Positions 5,275 to 12,884 are shown, counted from the stretch's first letter. The stretch: DNA of 19,764 nucleotides from Propionibacterium sp. (GCA_022837595.1 JALHFX010000059.1:1-19764); one strand, 5' to 3'. Translations and numbers: made by a program. The notes: generated by a model from the letters alone, not told the origin.

Positions 5275-8271
5275 GTGGCCAAGGTCCGCGTTTACGAACT
5301 CGCTAAAGAGCTCGGAATAGAGAGCAAAGAGCTTCTCAGTACTCTCAAGGAAATGGGCGAATTCGTTCGCTCGGCGTCCTCGACAATCGAGGCGCCTGTT
5401 GTCCGCAGAGTGACTGAAAGAATGAGCGACGCCAAGAAGAGCGCCGCTGGAGGAGCCTCGGCTGAGGCAACCCCCGCCAGTAAAAAGAGCAGCCCACCTG
5501 CGGGCAGCGCGAAGGCTGCTACCCCCAAGACTCCAAAGCCGGATACCCCACAGGCCCCGCAAGCCGCCGCCGGCGCCCAAGTCGGTCCGCGTGCCACCCC
5601 TGGTCCGCGTCCGACTCCGGGCCCTCGGTCCACGCCCGGTCCGCGTGCCACGCCGGGCCCTCGTGCCACGTCGGCTCCGCGTGCTACACCGGGTCCGCGT
5701 CCGACTCCAGGCCCGCGCGCCACACCGAGTCCGCGTCCAGGCGCAGCGCAGCCAGGCCCGCAAGCCCATCCCAAGCCGGCCCAGACGCAGCGTCCGCATC
5801 CCAAGCCGACCGGCCCAGCGGCTGGAGGGTCGCAGCCACGACCCACATCGGCTGCCTCTGGACCCCAGCCGGGCCCGCGTCCAACTCCGGGTCCGCGTCG
5901 TGCCCCCGCGGGCGGCGGGACCGGAAAGCCCGGGACTCCCGGCCCACGCCCCGGCCCGACCCCCAGCTCGGCGAACCCGCGTCGTTCCGGAGGTCCGCGC
6001 CCGGGCAATAATCCGTTCTCCTCATCGCAGGGCATGGGGCAGCCGCGTCGGGGCGGGTCGCAACAGCGCACAGGTGGTCGCGAAGGCGCCACTCCGCGTT
6101 CGGGTGAGGGTCGCATGCCGCGTCCGGGTGGCGGTAGCGGCATGCCGCGTCCCAATCCCGCGATGATGCCCAAACACGTCAACCCGACAATCGGCGGCCA
6201 GCAAACTGGCACCGCTGGCGGTGGCGGTCGTGGAGGCCGCCCAGGTGGCGCCGGTCGCGGCCGTGGCGGGCCCTCCTTCGGCGGAGGTATGCCCGGTGGC
6301 GGTGCGGGCGGTGGCCCCGGCCGTGGTCGTGGTGGACGTGGTGGCACCCAAGGTGCATTCGGCCGCGCAGGTTCCAGCAGGCGGGGACGCAAGTCCAAGA
6401 AGCAGCGTCGTCAAGAGTTCGACGAGATGCAGGCACCCACGATCGGTGGTGTGCGCATCCGTGGTGGAGATGGCCAGGTCGTCAGGCTCCGCAGAGGATC
6501 GTCGCTGACCGATCTTGCCGAGAAGATCAAGGTCGAGCCGGCGCAGCTGGTGCAAGTGCTGTTCAACCTTGGTGAGATGATCACCGCGACTCAGTCGGTC
6601 CCCGATGAGACGCTCGAGATTCTGGGCGCTGAGCTGAACTACAAGATTCAGGTTGTGAGCCCGGAGGACGAAGATCGCGAGCTGTTGGAGAGCTTCGATC
6701 TCGAATTCGGTGAGGACGAAGGTGGCGAACAAGATCTGATGCCTCGCCCGCCGGTTGTCACCGTCATGGGTCACGTCGATCACGGTAAGACGAAGCTCTT
6801 GGACGCTCTGCGGGACACCAATGTGCAGGCCAAGGAAGCTGGCGGTATTACCCAGTCCATCGGTGCGTACCAGATCGAGACCGAGGTCGACGGCGAGGAA
6901 CGCGCCATCACCTTCATCGATACCCCTGGTCACGAGGCCTTCACTGCGATGCGTGCGCGTGGCGCCAAATCGACCGATATCGCCGTGCTGGTGGTGGCGG
7001 CAGATGACGGCGTGATGCCGCAGACGATCGAGGCACTTAACCATGCGACCGCAGCCGAGGTACCGATCGTGGTCGCGGTCAATAAGATCGACAAGCCCAG
7101 TGCGGATCCGTCCAAGGTTCGCGGTCAGCTCATGGAGTTCGGTCTGGTGCCAGAAGAATATGGTGGCCAGACCATGTTCGTCGATGTCTCCGCGGTCACC
7201 GGCGAAGGTCTCGACCAGCTTCTCGAAGCGATCATTTTGACCGCCGATGCTGCGCTCGATCTGCGCGCCAACCCGGCCATGGCCGCCCAAGGTGTGGCGA
7301 TCGAGGCCCATCTCGATCAGGGTCGTGGCCCGGTGGCCACCGTGCTGATTCAGCGCGGCACGCTGCACCGTGGCGACTCGATCGTGGCCGGCGCAGCTCA
7401 CGGCCGCGTCCGCGCGGTCATCAACGACCGCGGCGAGACCATCGACGAGGCTCCACCGTCGATGCCGGTGCAGGTACTCGGTCTGACCAGTGTGCCGGGA
7501 GCCGGCGACAGTTTCCTGGTCGTGGAAGACGATCGGATGGCTCGCCAGATCGCGGCCAAGCGCGACGCGAATCGTCGTGCCGCACTGCAGGCACAGTCGT
7601 CGCGTCGCAAGACCCTCGAGGAGCTCTTCGAGCAACTCGAGAAGGGCGAGACCAGCGAACTCACGCTGATCTTGAAGGGCGACGGCGCGGGTTCGGTCGA
7701 GGCTCTGGAAGACGCGCTGTCGAAGATCGAGGTCTCCGACGAGGTCAGCCTGCGCGTCATCGATCGTGGTGTCGGTGCTATCACCGAGACCAACGTTTCG
7801 CTGGCTGCTGCGTCCACCCCGCACGCGGTCATTCTGGGCTTCAATGTCCGCCCGACCGTGCAGGCAGCCCGCATGGCCGATCAAGAGAACGTCGATATCC
7901 GTTACTACTCGGTTATCTACGACGCGATCGACGAGATCGAGGCAGCGCTCAAGGGCATGCTCAAGCCGATCTTCGAGGAGAAGACTCAGGGCACTGCGGA
8001 GATCCGCGAGATCTTCCGGAGCTCGAAGTTCGGCAATATCGCGGGTTGTATGGTCACCGACGGTCATATCAAGCGCAATGCCAAGGCGCGCTTGTTGCGG
8101 GATGGTGTCGTGGTCGCCGAGACCTCGATCGCTTCGCTACGGCGGGAGAAGGACGATGTCACCGATGTCCGCGAGGGCTTCGAGTGTGGTCTGACATTGG
8201 CCAACTACTCCGATATCCAGACCGGTGATGTCATCGAGACCTATGAGATGATCGAAAAGCCTCGCGACTGA
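5275..8271 (+). CDS. infB: Translation initiation factor IF-2
   Basis: GTPase that brings fMet-tRNA to the 30S subunit and promotes subunit joining. The product is 998 residues. The N-terminal IF2_N domain (about 2-50, KVRVYELAKELGI) is followed by a disordered basic extension (about 51-385) with hexad GPRxTP repeats and then an RGG-rich segment. A second IF2_N-like domain lies around 395-470. The GTPase domain has G1 GHVDHGKT (499-506), G3 DTPGH (549-553), G4 NKID (603-606) and G5 SA (639-640). Domains II, III and IV (initiator-tRNA binding) complete the protein. Long extensions are normal in actinobacteria. The GTG start is supported by AAGGAG four bases upstream. A hairpin abuts this site, suggesting translational control. 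Confidence 0.98.
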   Translation: MAKVRVYELAKELGIESKELLSTLKEMGEFVRSASSTIEAPVVRRVTERMSDAKKSAAGGASAEATPASKKSSPPAGSAKAATPKTPKPDTPQAPQAAAGAQVGPRATPGPRPTPGPRSTPGPRATPGPRATSAPRATPGPRPTPGPRATPSPRPGAAQPGPQAHPKPAQTQRPHPKPTGPAAGGSQPRPTSAASGPQPGPRPTPGPRRAPAGGGTGKPGTPGPRPGPTPSSANPRRSGGPRPGNNPFSSSQGMGQPRRGGSQQRTGGREGATPRSGEGRMPRPGGGSGMPRPNPAMMPKHVNPTIGGQQTGTAGGGGRGGRPGGAGRGRGGPSFGGGMPGGGAGGGPGRGRGGRGGTQGAFGRAGSSRRGRKSKKQRRQEFDEMQAPTIGGVRIRGGDGQVVRLRRGSSLTDLAEKIKVEPAQLVQVLFNLGEMITATQSVPDETLEILGAELNYKIQVVSPEDEDRELLESFDLEFGEDEGGEQDLMPRPPVVTVMGHVDHGKTKLLDALRDTNVQAKEAGGITQSIGAYQIETEVDGEERAITFIDTPGHEAFTAMRARGAKSTDIAVLVVAADDGVMPQTIEALNHATAAEVPIVVAVNKIDKPSADPSKVRGQLMEFGLVPEEYGGQTMFVDVSAVTGEGLDQLLEAIILTADAALDLRANPAMAAQGVAIEAHLDQGRGPVATVLIQRGTLHRGDSIVAGAAHGRVRAVINDRGETIDEAPPSMPVQVLGLTSVPGAGDSFLVVEDDRMARQIAAKRDANRRAALQAQSSRRKTLEELFEQLEKGETSELTLILKGDGAGSVEALEDALSKIEVSDEVSLRVIDRGVGAITETNVSLAAASTPHAVILGFNVRPTVQAARMADQENVDIRYYSVIYDAIDEIEAALKGMLKPIFEEKTQGTAEIREIFRSSKFGNIAGCMVTDGHIKRNAKARLLRDGVVVAETSIASLRREKDDVTDVREGFECGLTLANYSDIQTGDVIETYEMIEKPRD
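5584..5742 (+). repeat. In-gene 18-bp tandem repeats coding GPRxTP in IF2
   Basis: About nine imperfect copies of an 18-bp unit encode GPR(A/P/S)TP at residues 104-155 of IF2; two more diverged copies lie near 5871-5900. The DNA units share GGTCCGCGT or GGCCCTCG cores with synonymous drift, so copy number may vary between strains. The encoded segment is proline/arginine-rich and predicted disordered. Confidence 0.8.
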
Positions 8272-8292
8272 TCTGCTGAACGACAACTGAAC

Positions 8293-8323
8293 GTGGGCGG
8301 GAGACGTGGAGTCTTCCGCCCAC
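8293..8323 (+). terminator. 13-bp hairpin in the infB-rbfA gap
   Basis: GTGGGCGGGAGAC (8293-8305) pairs with GTCTTCCGCCCAC (8311-8323), with one G-U pair and a GTGGA loop. It starts 21 bases after the infB stop and ends 29 bases before rbfA. No U-run follows, so it may be a partial terminator, an RNase processing site or an mRNA stabiliser that sets rbfA-truB levels relative to infB. Confidence 0.55.
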
Positions 8324-8352
8324 TGTTCGCATAATGATTTCTTGGAGGAAAG

Positions 8353-8811
8353 ATGGCTAACCAGCGAATCGCCAAGCTCGAAGACCAGATTCAGCGGATC
8401 ATCGCCCAGATGTTGGAGCGGCGCGTCAAGGATCCGCGCCTCGGCTTCGTCACGATCACCGAGGTCAGGCTGACCGGTGACGCGCGTGAGGCGACGGTCT
8501 TCTATACCGATCTCGGGAGGTCGCTCGACGGCCGTGAGAAGGACGCCGAAGGTGGAGTTACCGATACGCCCGCCGCACTCGAATCGGCCAAGGGCCTGCT
8601 GCGAACCACCATCGGTCAGCAGCTCGGGTTGAAGTTCACTCCGTCGCTGACCTTCGTCCAAGACGCCACCGAGAAGGCGGCCGCGGACATGGAGGATCTG
8701 CTGGCTCGGGTTCAGGCCGCCGACGCCGAGTTGGCCGCCCAGCGCGCTGGGCGGAACTTCGCAGGTGAATCAGACCCGTACCGCAAGCCTGCTGAGGCCG
8801 CCGAGGAGTGA
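8353..8811 (+). CDS. rbfA: 30S ribosome-binding factor RbfA
   Basis: Cytoplasmic factor that binds the immature 30S subunit and aids 16S rRNA 5'-end maturation, important in the cold. The 152-residue product is a single KH-type domain. Family signatures are visible: RIAKLEDQIQRIIAQML at the N-terminus, RVKDPRLGFVTITEVRLTGD (about 24-43), then AKGLLRTTIGQQLGLKFTPS and LTFVQDAT near the C-terminus. An acidic tail rich in Ala and Glu follows. The start is supported by GGAGG at 8344-8348. The stop overlaps a possible upstream GTG of truB (GTGA), so coupling to truB is likely. Partner genes rimP and infB in the same operon act on the same 30S particle. Confidence 0.96.
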   Translation: MANQRIAKLEDQIQRIIAQMLERRVKDPRLGFVTITEVRLTGDAREATVFYTDLGRSLDGREKDAEGGVTDTPAALESAKGLLRTTIGQQLGLKFTPSLTFVQDATEKAAADMEDLLARVQAADAELAAQRAGRNFAGESDPYRKPAEAAEE

Positions 8812-8858
8812 GCGCGGGAGACGACGGTCAGGCGTCGCGCAATCCGGCGGGCCGGACG

Positions 8859-9731
8859 ATGACGGTGAGTACCCCCGGTCTGCTGGTCGTCGACAAGCCG
8901 TCGGGATTGACCTCCCACCAGGTCGTCGGACGCATCCGACGGGTATTCGGAACGCGGAAGGTCGGCCATGCAGGAACCCTGGATCCGATGGCCACCGGCG
9001 TGTTGCTCGTCGGTCTCAACCGCGCGACCAGACTCCTGGGATATCTCGCATTGCACGACAAGGCCTATTCGGCGACTATCCGACTGGGTGCCTCGACGAC
9101 AACCGATGATGCGCAGGGGCAGATAAACGGTGGCGGGAGCGCAGCCGATCTCTCCTTAGCGCAGGTCAGGGAAGCTCTAGCGCCGTTTCGTGGGGTGATC
9201 CGGCAGCGTCCGAGCGCGGTTTCGGCGATCAAGGTGGACGGCAAACGCGCCTACGCACGAGTGCGCGCCGGGGAAGACGTGCAGTTGGCTGCCCGCGAGG
9301 TGAGCATCGAGTGTTTCGAGGCGACCGCGGCACGACGGATTGACGACTATCTCGATGTTGACGTCGAGGTCGAATGCTCATCGGGCACCTATATTCGGGC
9401 GCTGGCGCGTGATATGGGGGAACTTTTGGGCGTCGGGGGCCATCTGACAGCGTTACGTCGTACCCGTATCGGCAGCTACACGTTGGACGACGCCGTTGAA
9501 CTGGACTCGCTGGCCCCGGACACACCGCTGATGAGTATGGCGCAGGCTGCGCACCGCAGCTTCCCCGTGATCGAGGTGGACGCGGAGGCAGCCCGCGATG
9601 TCGGTTTCGGCAAAGCGCTGAGCATCCAGGTGCCGGCGGACGTAACCGGCATCATCGGGCCGACCGGTGACTTGCTGGCGCTCTACCGTCCGGCTGGGGC
9701 ATCAAGTCGCCCGGTGGCTGTGCTGATCTAG
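8859..9731 (+). CDS. truB: tRNA pseudouridine(55) synthase TruB
   Basis: Converts uridine 55 of the T-psi-C loop of tRNAs to pseudouridine. With the ATG at 8859 the product is 290 residues and starts MTVSTPGLLVVDKPSG, as family members usually do. The catalytic aspartate is D42 in GHAGTLDPMATG. Also visible are the KAYSATIRLG segment, RPSAVSAIKVDGKRAY (substrate loop) and SSGTYIRALARD. The C-terminal part resembles the small actinobacterial TruB C-terminal domain. An alternative GTG at 8808 overlaps the rbfA stop and would add 17 weakly conserved residues; neither start has a strong Shine-Dalgarno. It ends the ribosome-assembly operon; the next gene, marC, is on the other strand. Confidence 0.95.
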   Translation: MTVSTPGLLVVDKPSGLTSHQVVGRIRRVFGTRKVGHAGTLDPMATGVLLVGLNRATRLLGYLALHDKAYSATIRLGASTTTDDAQGQINGGGSAADLSLAQVREALAPFRGVIRQRPSAVSAIKVDGKRAYARVRAGEDVQLAAREVSIECFEATAARRIDDYLDVDVEVECSSGTYIRALARDMGELLGVGGHLTALRRTRIGSYTLDDAVELDSLAPDTPLMSMAQAAHRSFPVIEVDAEAARDVGFGKALSIQVPADVTGIIGPTGDLLALYRPAGASSRPVAVLI

Positions 9732-9751
9732 ATCCGGATGCATCGAGCGAC

Positions 9752-9809
9752 TCGGATCGGGTCTATGGCTGTTCATTTGGCAGACCTGATCGGTGATCGG
9801 TCGATCCGA
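9752..9809. terminator. Weak inverted repeat between convergent truB and marC
   Basis: TCGGATCG (9752-9759) matches CGATCCGA (9802-9809) as an eight-pair stem. A shorter pair GGTCT/AGACC (near 9760-9764 and 9782-9786) is nested inside. The loop is long and no T-run follows, so this is only a possible transcription end for the two converging genes. Confidence 0.25.
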
Positions 9810-9822
9810 CTGAATGCCCTAG

Positions 9823-10422
9823 TCAGACAGCAATGCTGAAGAAGTGCGCGATGCCTTCCAGGCTCATCTGAGTGGCGACGATGACCAACACCATACCCAT
9901 CAACCGCTCGACGGCCACCAGGGCTTTGGCGCCGACGACGCGGACCAGACCTTCGCTGAAGTACAGCACGATCGCCGAGACCAGCCACGAAACAAGCAGC
10001 GCTATCAGATAGCTCGGTAGACCGTCCGGGTTACCGGAGACCATGACGATCTCCATCGCCAGCAGCGATGGCCCTGCCAAATAGGGGACCGCGAGCGGCA
10101 CGATGAACGGCTCGTCCTCGGGCGACGGCTCTTTCAGACTGCGGTCCGGGGTTGGAAAGACCATCCTCAAAGCGATCAGCAAGAGGATCATGCCACCGCC
10201 GACGCTGAGCGCGGGTGCACTGATGTGGAAGAGCTGCAGGAACCTCTGACCGCCGAAGAGGAAGGCCAACATGATGGCGAGGGCAATCAATTGCTCCCGG
10301 ACGATCACCTTCTTGCGTCGTTCTGGGGCAGTGCGGGAAAGTGCGGTCAGGAAGAGCGGCAAATTGCCGAACGGATCCAAGACCAGGAAGAAGACCAGGG
10401 CAGACGAAATAATCAACTCCAC
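9823..10422 (-). CDS. MarC family integral membrane protein
   Basis: A 199-residue polytopic inner-membrane protein of the MarC (UPF0056, YhgN-like) family. Six hydrophobic segments are visible: about 3-25 (LIISSALVFFLVLDPFGNLP), 42-62, 70-88 (ALSVGGGMILLLIALRM), 108-130, 138-158 and 175-195. The LDPFGNLPLF signature near the N-terminus and the later PLAVPYLAGPSLL stretch are typical. The transport substrate of this family is unknown; early links to multidrug resistance were not upheld. The start is GTG with no Shine-Dalgarno. A TAAACT box lies eight bases upstream, so the message may be leaderless. The gene is opposite in orientation to truB and ribF and so interrupts the usual truB-ribF succession. 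Confidence 0.9.
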   Translation of the reverse strand: MELIISSALVFFLVLDPFGNLPLFLTALSRTAPERRKKVIVREQLIALAIMLAFLFGGQRFLQLFHISAPALSVGGGMILLLIALRMVFPTPDRSLKEPSPEDEPFIVPLAVPYLAGPSLLAMEIVMVSGNPDGLPSYLIALLVSWLVSAIVLYFSEGLVRVVGAKALVAVERLMGMVLVIVATQMSLEGIAHFFSIAV

Positions 10423-10431
10423 AAGTAGATA

Positions 10432-10474
10432 GTTTAGTAAGAGTGGCGATCTACGCTAAACATGAGTGGCAATC
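10432..10474. repeat. Inverted and direct repeats at the marC promoter
   Basis: GTTTAG (10432-10437) and CTAAAC (10456-10461) form an inverted repeat matching the likely -10 and -35 zones of leftward marC. GAGTGGCGATC (10441-10451) recurs as GAGTGGCAATC (10464-10474), a 23-base period. These could be regulator-binding sites. The remaining divergent spacer up to ribF holds no gene. Confidence 0.35.
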
Positions 10475-10587
10475 GTCTGAGCAACGACAAAGTGTGTTGC
10501 ATTGGGCGGGGTTATCCAGTCGATCTGCTGTTCGGGCGGTCGGCTGCTTCCTGGCGGTGGCTGGTCGAGGTAACCCGGGTGAGACGA

Positions 10588-10620
10588 TAAGCTAGGTCGC
10601 GGTCTGGCAGTCGCCAGATC
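10588..10620 (+). promoter_or_regulatory. Candidate ribF promoter with 5'-end hairpin
   Basis: TAAGCT (10588-10593) is a possible -10 box; the -35 is poor. The expected start, near 10600, coincides with an eight-pair hairpin GGTCTGGC-AGTC-GCCAGATC (10601-10620, one G-U). It ends 12 bases before the ribF ribosome-binding site GGGAG (10633-10637). There is no FMN riboswitch here. Confidence 0.35.
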
Positions 10621-10642
10621 GTTGCTGCGAGCGGGAGCAGGT

Positions 10643-11557
10643 ATGCGACGAAGTGTGGTAGCCATCGGAAACTTCGATGGTGTGCATACCGGGCACCAAC
10701 GGCTTCTTGAGACGGCCGTGCGGCATGCACACCGATTGGGTACTGAACGCGAACCACTCCAGGTGATCGTCGTCACCTTCTGGCCGCATCCGATGAGCGT
10801 GGTGGCTCCCGAACATGCGCCGTTGTTGTTGACCTCGCTGCCAGACCGCATAGATCTGCTTCGTCGGTACGGCGCAGATGAAGTGCGCGTCGTCCAATTC
10901 AACCGCGAAGTTGCTGCTTGGTCGCCCGAGCGATTCGTTGAGACGATCCTTGGCCCGTTGAATCCGGCGATCGTGGTCGTCGGGGAGAATTTCACCTTCG
11001 GGTATCGGGCTGCCGGCACTCCTGAAACGATGCGGGAAATCGCCGCGGGACACTTCGACGTCGACGTCATTCGACTGGTCAGTATCGATGCTGAGCGTAC
11101 TTGCTCGTCGTTCATACGTGGGGCGCTCGCCGTCGGCGATGTCGATGCTGCGGCTCGTCATCTGGGCAGACCGTTTCGGGTCGGGGGCGTGGTCGTCGTG
11201 GGCGACCAGCGTGGCCGCGAGTTGGGTTTTCCCACCGCGAATCTTCCGGTCGCCGCTGGCTTGGCGACCCCGGCCGATGGTGTCTATGCGGGTTGGGTGC
11301 GCCGTGCAGACCAGCCCTCCGCGGTGCGGATGCCGGCCGCGATCAGCGTCGGGGTGAACCCGACCTTCAACGGGGTCGAGCGCCGGGTCGAGTCTTATGT
11401 CTTGGATCGCACAGATCTGGAACTCTACGGCAGAGATATCACCGTGGAGTTCGTCCGGCATCTTCGTGGCCAAGTGCGATTCGGTTCTGTCGACGATCTA
11501 ATCGCACAGATGAATAAGGATGTCGCGGCCACTCGAGTCGTCCTGGGTGTCGACTGA
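10643..11557 (+). CDS. ribF: Bifunctional riboflavin kinase / FAD synthetase
   Basis: Makes FMN from riboflavin and ATP, then FAD from FMN and ATP. The product has 304 residues. The N-terminal nucleotidyltransferase (FAD synthetase) domain shows AIGNFDGVHTGHQ with the HxGH-type motif at 15-18, then VVVGENFTFGYRAAGT. A link with SSFIRGALAVGDVDAAARHL leads to the C-terminal riboflavin kinase domain, with GRELGFPTANLP (PTAN at 197-200) and ISVGVNPTFNG with R..E.Y downstream. The ATG at 10643 is chosen for GGGAG five bases before; a TTG at 10622 lacks such a site. The position near truB and rpsO is common in bacteria. Directly downstream lies an FMN-dependent monooxygenase cassette that would use its product. 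Confidence 0.96.
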   Translation: MRRSVVAIGNFDGVHTGHQRLLETAVRHAHRLGTEREPLQVIVVTFWPHPMSVVAPEHAPLLLTSLPDRIDLLRRYGADEVRVVQFNREVAAWSPERFVETILGPLNPAIVVVGENFTFGYRAAGTPETMREIAAGHFDVDVIRLVSIDAERTCSSFIRGALAVGDVDAAARHLGRPFRVGGVVVVGDQRGRELGFPTANLPVAAGLATPADGVYAGWVRRADQPSAVRMPAAISVGVNPTFNGVERRVESYVLDRTDLELYGRDITVEFVRHLRGQVRFGSVDDLIAQMNKDVAATRVVLGVD

Positions 11558-11590
11558 CGGGCGCGGGACCGCGGAATAAACCAGCTCTGC

Positions 11591-11628
11591 GTGCGTTGCA
11601 TTAGATGCATGCGCATATAAATCTGCGG
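11591..11628 (+). promoter_or_regulatory. Candidate promoter and MarR operator of the flavin monooxygenase cassette
   Basis: A perfect inverted repeat TGCAT-TAG-ATGCA (11597-11609) overlaps a second palindrome ATGCGCAT (11609-11616) and abuts a TATAAA -10 box (11616-11621). The repeat covers the spacer and -35 zone, so a bound dimer would block polymerase. The size and symmetry suit a MarR-family dimer, and a MarR gene lies in the cassette. Assignment to that regulator is inference. Confidence 0.5.
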
Positions 11629-11656
11629 CAGAAGTCACACCTGAAAGAGAGCAGAG

Positions 11657-12853
11657 ATGGAATTCGGCATCTTCAGCGTGAGTGATGTCACTCGCGACCC
11701 GACCACTGGCTACACCCCAAGCGAAGCCGAACGCATCGACGCCGTTGTGCAGATCGCGCAGAAGGCAGAAGAGGTCGGGCTCGACGTCTTCGCGATCGGC
11801 GAGCACCATAATCCGCCCTTCTTCTCCTCGAGCCCGACCACCTTGCTCGCCTTCATCGCTGCGAAGACCACTAGATTGAAGCTCAGCACGAGCACCACAC
11901 TGATCACGACGAATGATCCGGTGCGCATCGCCGAGGAGTATGCGCTGCTGCAACATCTCGCCGGCGGACGCATCGACCTGATGCTCGGTCGTGGAAACAC
12001 CGCTCCGGTCTATCCGTGGTTCGGAAAAGATATCCGCACCGGTCTACCGCTCGCGCTCGAGAACTACAATCTGCTGCACCGTTTGTGGCGTGAAGATGTC
12101 GTCGATTTCGCAGGCAGATTCCGCACCCCGTTGGAGGGTTTCACCAGCACTCCGCGTCCGCTCGACGATGTACCGCCCTTCGTCTGGCACGGCGCGATCC
12201 GCACTCCCGAGATCGCAGAACAGGCCGCCTACTACGGCGATGGTTTCTTCGCCAACCACATCTTCGCCCCGTCCGAACATTCACTGAGACTGATCAACTT
12301 CTATCGCCAACGATTTGAACACTACGGCCACGGTAAGAGATCTCAGGCGATCGTCGGGCTAGGTGGCCAAGCCTTCATCGCGAAGAGATCTCAAGACGCA
12401 ATCGAGGGCTTCCGTCCCTATTTCAACGAAGCGCCGGTCTACGGCCACGGCCCTGCGATGGAGGCTTTCATGCGACAGACTCCGTTGAGTGTGGGCAGCC
12501 CCCAGCAGGTCATCGAGAAGACTCTCACCTTCCGAGAAACATTTGGCGACTACCAACGACAGCTCTTCCTGATCGACCATGCAGGGCTGCCGCTGAAGAC
12601 AGTTCTTGAGCAGCTCGAGCTGTTGGGGGAGTCGGTCATCCCGGTGCTGCGCCGAGAACTCGATGCCAAGCGCGATCCCGAAGTGCCCGAGCGTGCGCCG
12701 ACTCACGCGCAACTGGTGAAGGCGAAATACGGTGAGAATGAACCACGACAGCCGCGGCCGCAGGCGAACCGTGGTGACAACGTGACCGGCAGCTCTCCCT
12801 ATCTTGACTTCGACGCTGCTACCGACGGTAATTCCGCCTTCAAAGCGCGCTGA
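11657..12853 (+). CDS. CE1758-family FMN-dependent luciferase-like monooxygenase
   Basis: Predicted flavin-dependent monooxygenase of the bacterial luciferase superfamily (TIM barrel), which would oxidise an unknown substrate using reduced FMN and oxygen. The 398-residue product starts MEFGIFSVSDVTRDPTTGYT. Visible superfamily features are the AEEVGLDVFAIGEHHNPPF segment near 37-55, LSTSTTLITTNDPVRIAEEYA, the GGRIDLMLGRGN flavin/phosphate region near 103-114, and PFVWHGAIRTPEIAEQAA with GDGFFANH. A tail of about 60 residues (PTHAQLVKAKYGE, then RPQANRGDNVTGSSPY) follows the barrel and fits this subfamily. AGAGAG precedes the ATG by five bases. Pairing with a MarR gene and a CE1759-type reductase supports the subfamily call. 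No secretion signal. Confidence 0.88.
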   Translation: MEFGIFSVSDVTRDPTTGYTPSEAERIDAVVQIAQKAEEVGLDVFAIGEHHNPPFFSSSPTTLLAFIAAKTTRLKLSTSTTLITTNDPVRIAEEYALLQHLAGGRIDLMLGRGNTAPVYPWFGKDIRTGLPLALENYNLLHRLWREDVVDFAGRFRTPLEGFTSTPRPLDDVPPFVWHGAIRTPEIAEQAAYYGDGFFANHIFAPSEHSLRLINFYRQRFEHYGHGKRSQAIVGLGGQAFIAKRSQDAIEGFRPYFNEAPVYGHGPAMEAFMRQTPLSVGSPQQVIEKTLTFRETFGDYQRQLFLIDHAGLPLKTVLEQLELLGESVIPVLRRELDAKRDPEVPERAPTHAQLVKAKYGENEPRQPRPQANRGDNVTGSSPYLDFDAATDGNSAFKAR

Positions 12854-12884
12854 TGGCGTGCATGCAGATCGGAAACCGGCAGTG

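Noticed and set aside
5292..6398. Minus-strand Pro/Gly-rich frame (368 codons) opposite the IF2 extension
   Set aside because: It mirrors the repeat DNA of the IF2 hexads and RGG block, has no ribosome-binding site and no recognisable domain.
6022..8067. Long minus-strand open frame (681 codons) opposite infB
   Set aside because: It lies wholly antisense to a certain gene whose codon pattern creates it (G/C third positions leave few stops on the other strand). Its product is a low-complexity His/Arg/Asp mixture with no family features.
10423..10642. Possible FMN riboswitch before ribF
   Set aside because: The conserved multi-helix RFN sequence blocks are absent; only one short hairpin is present.
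10592..11473. Minus-strand frame opposite ribF
   Set aside because: Antisense shadow; the ribF frame carries all expected motifs and a ribosome-binding site.
12804..12884. Upstream ATG start for the MarR gene at 12804
   Set aside because: It would overlap the monooxygenase gene by 50 bases and add 27 residues not typical of MarR N-termini; the ATG at 12885 gives the usual family length.
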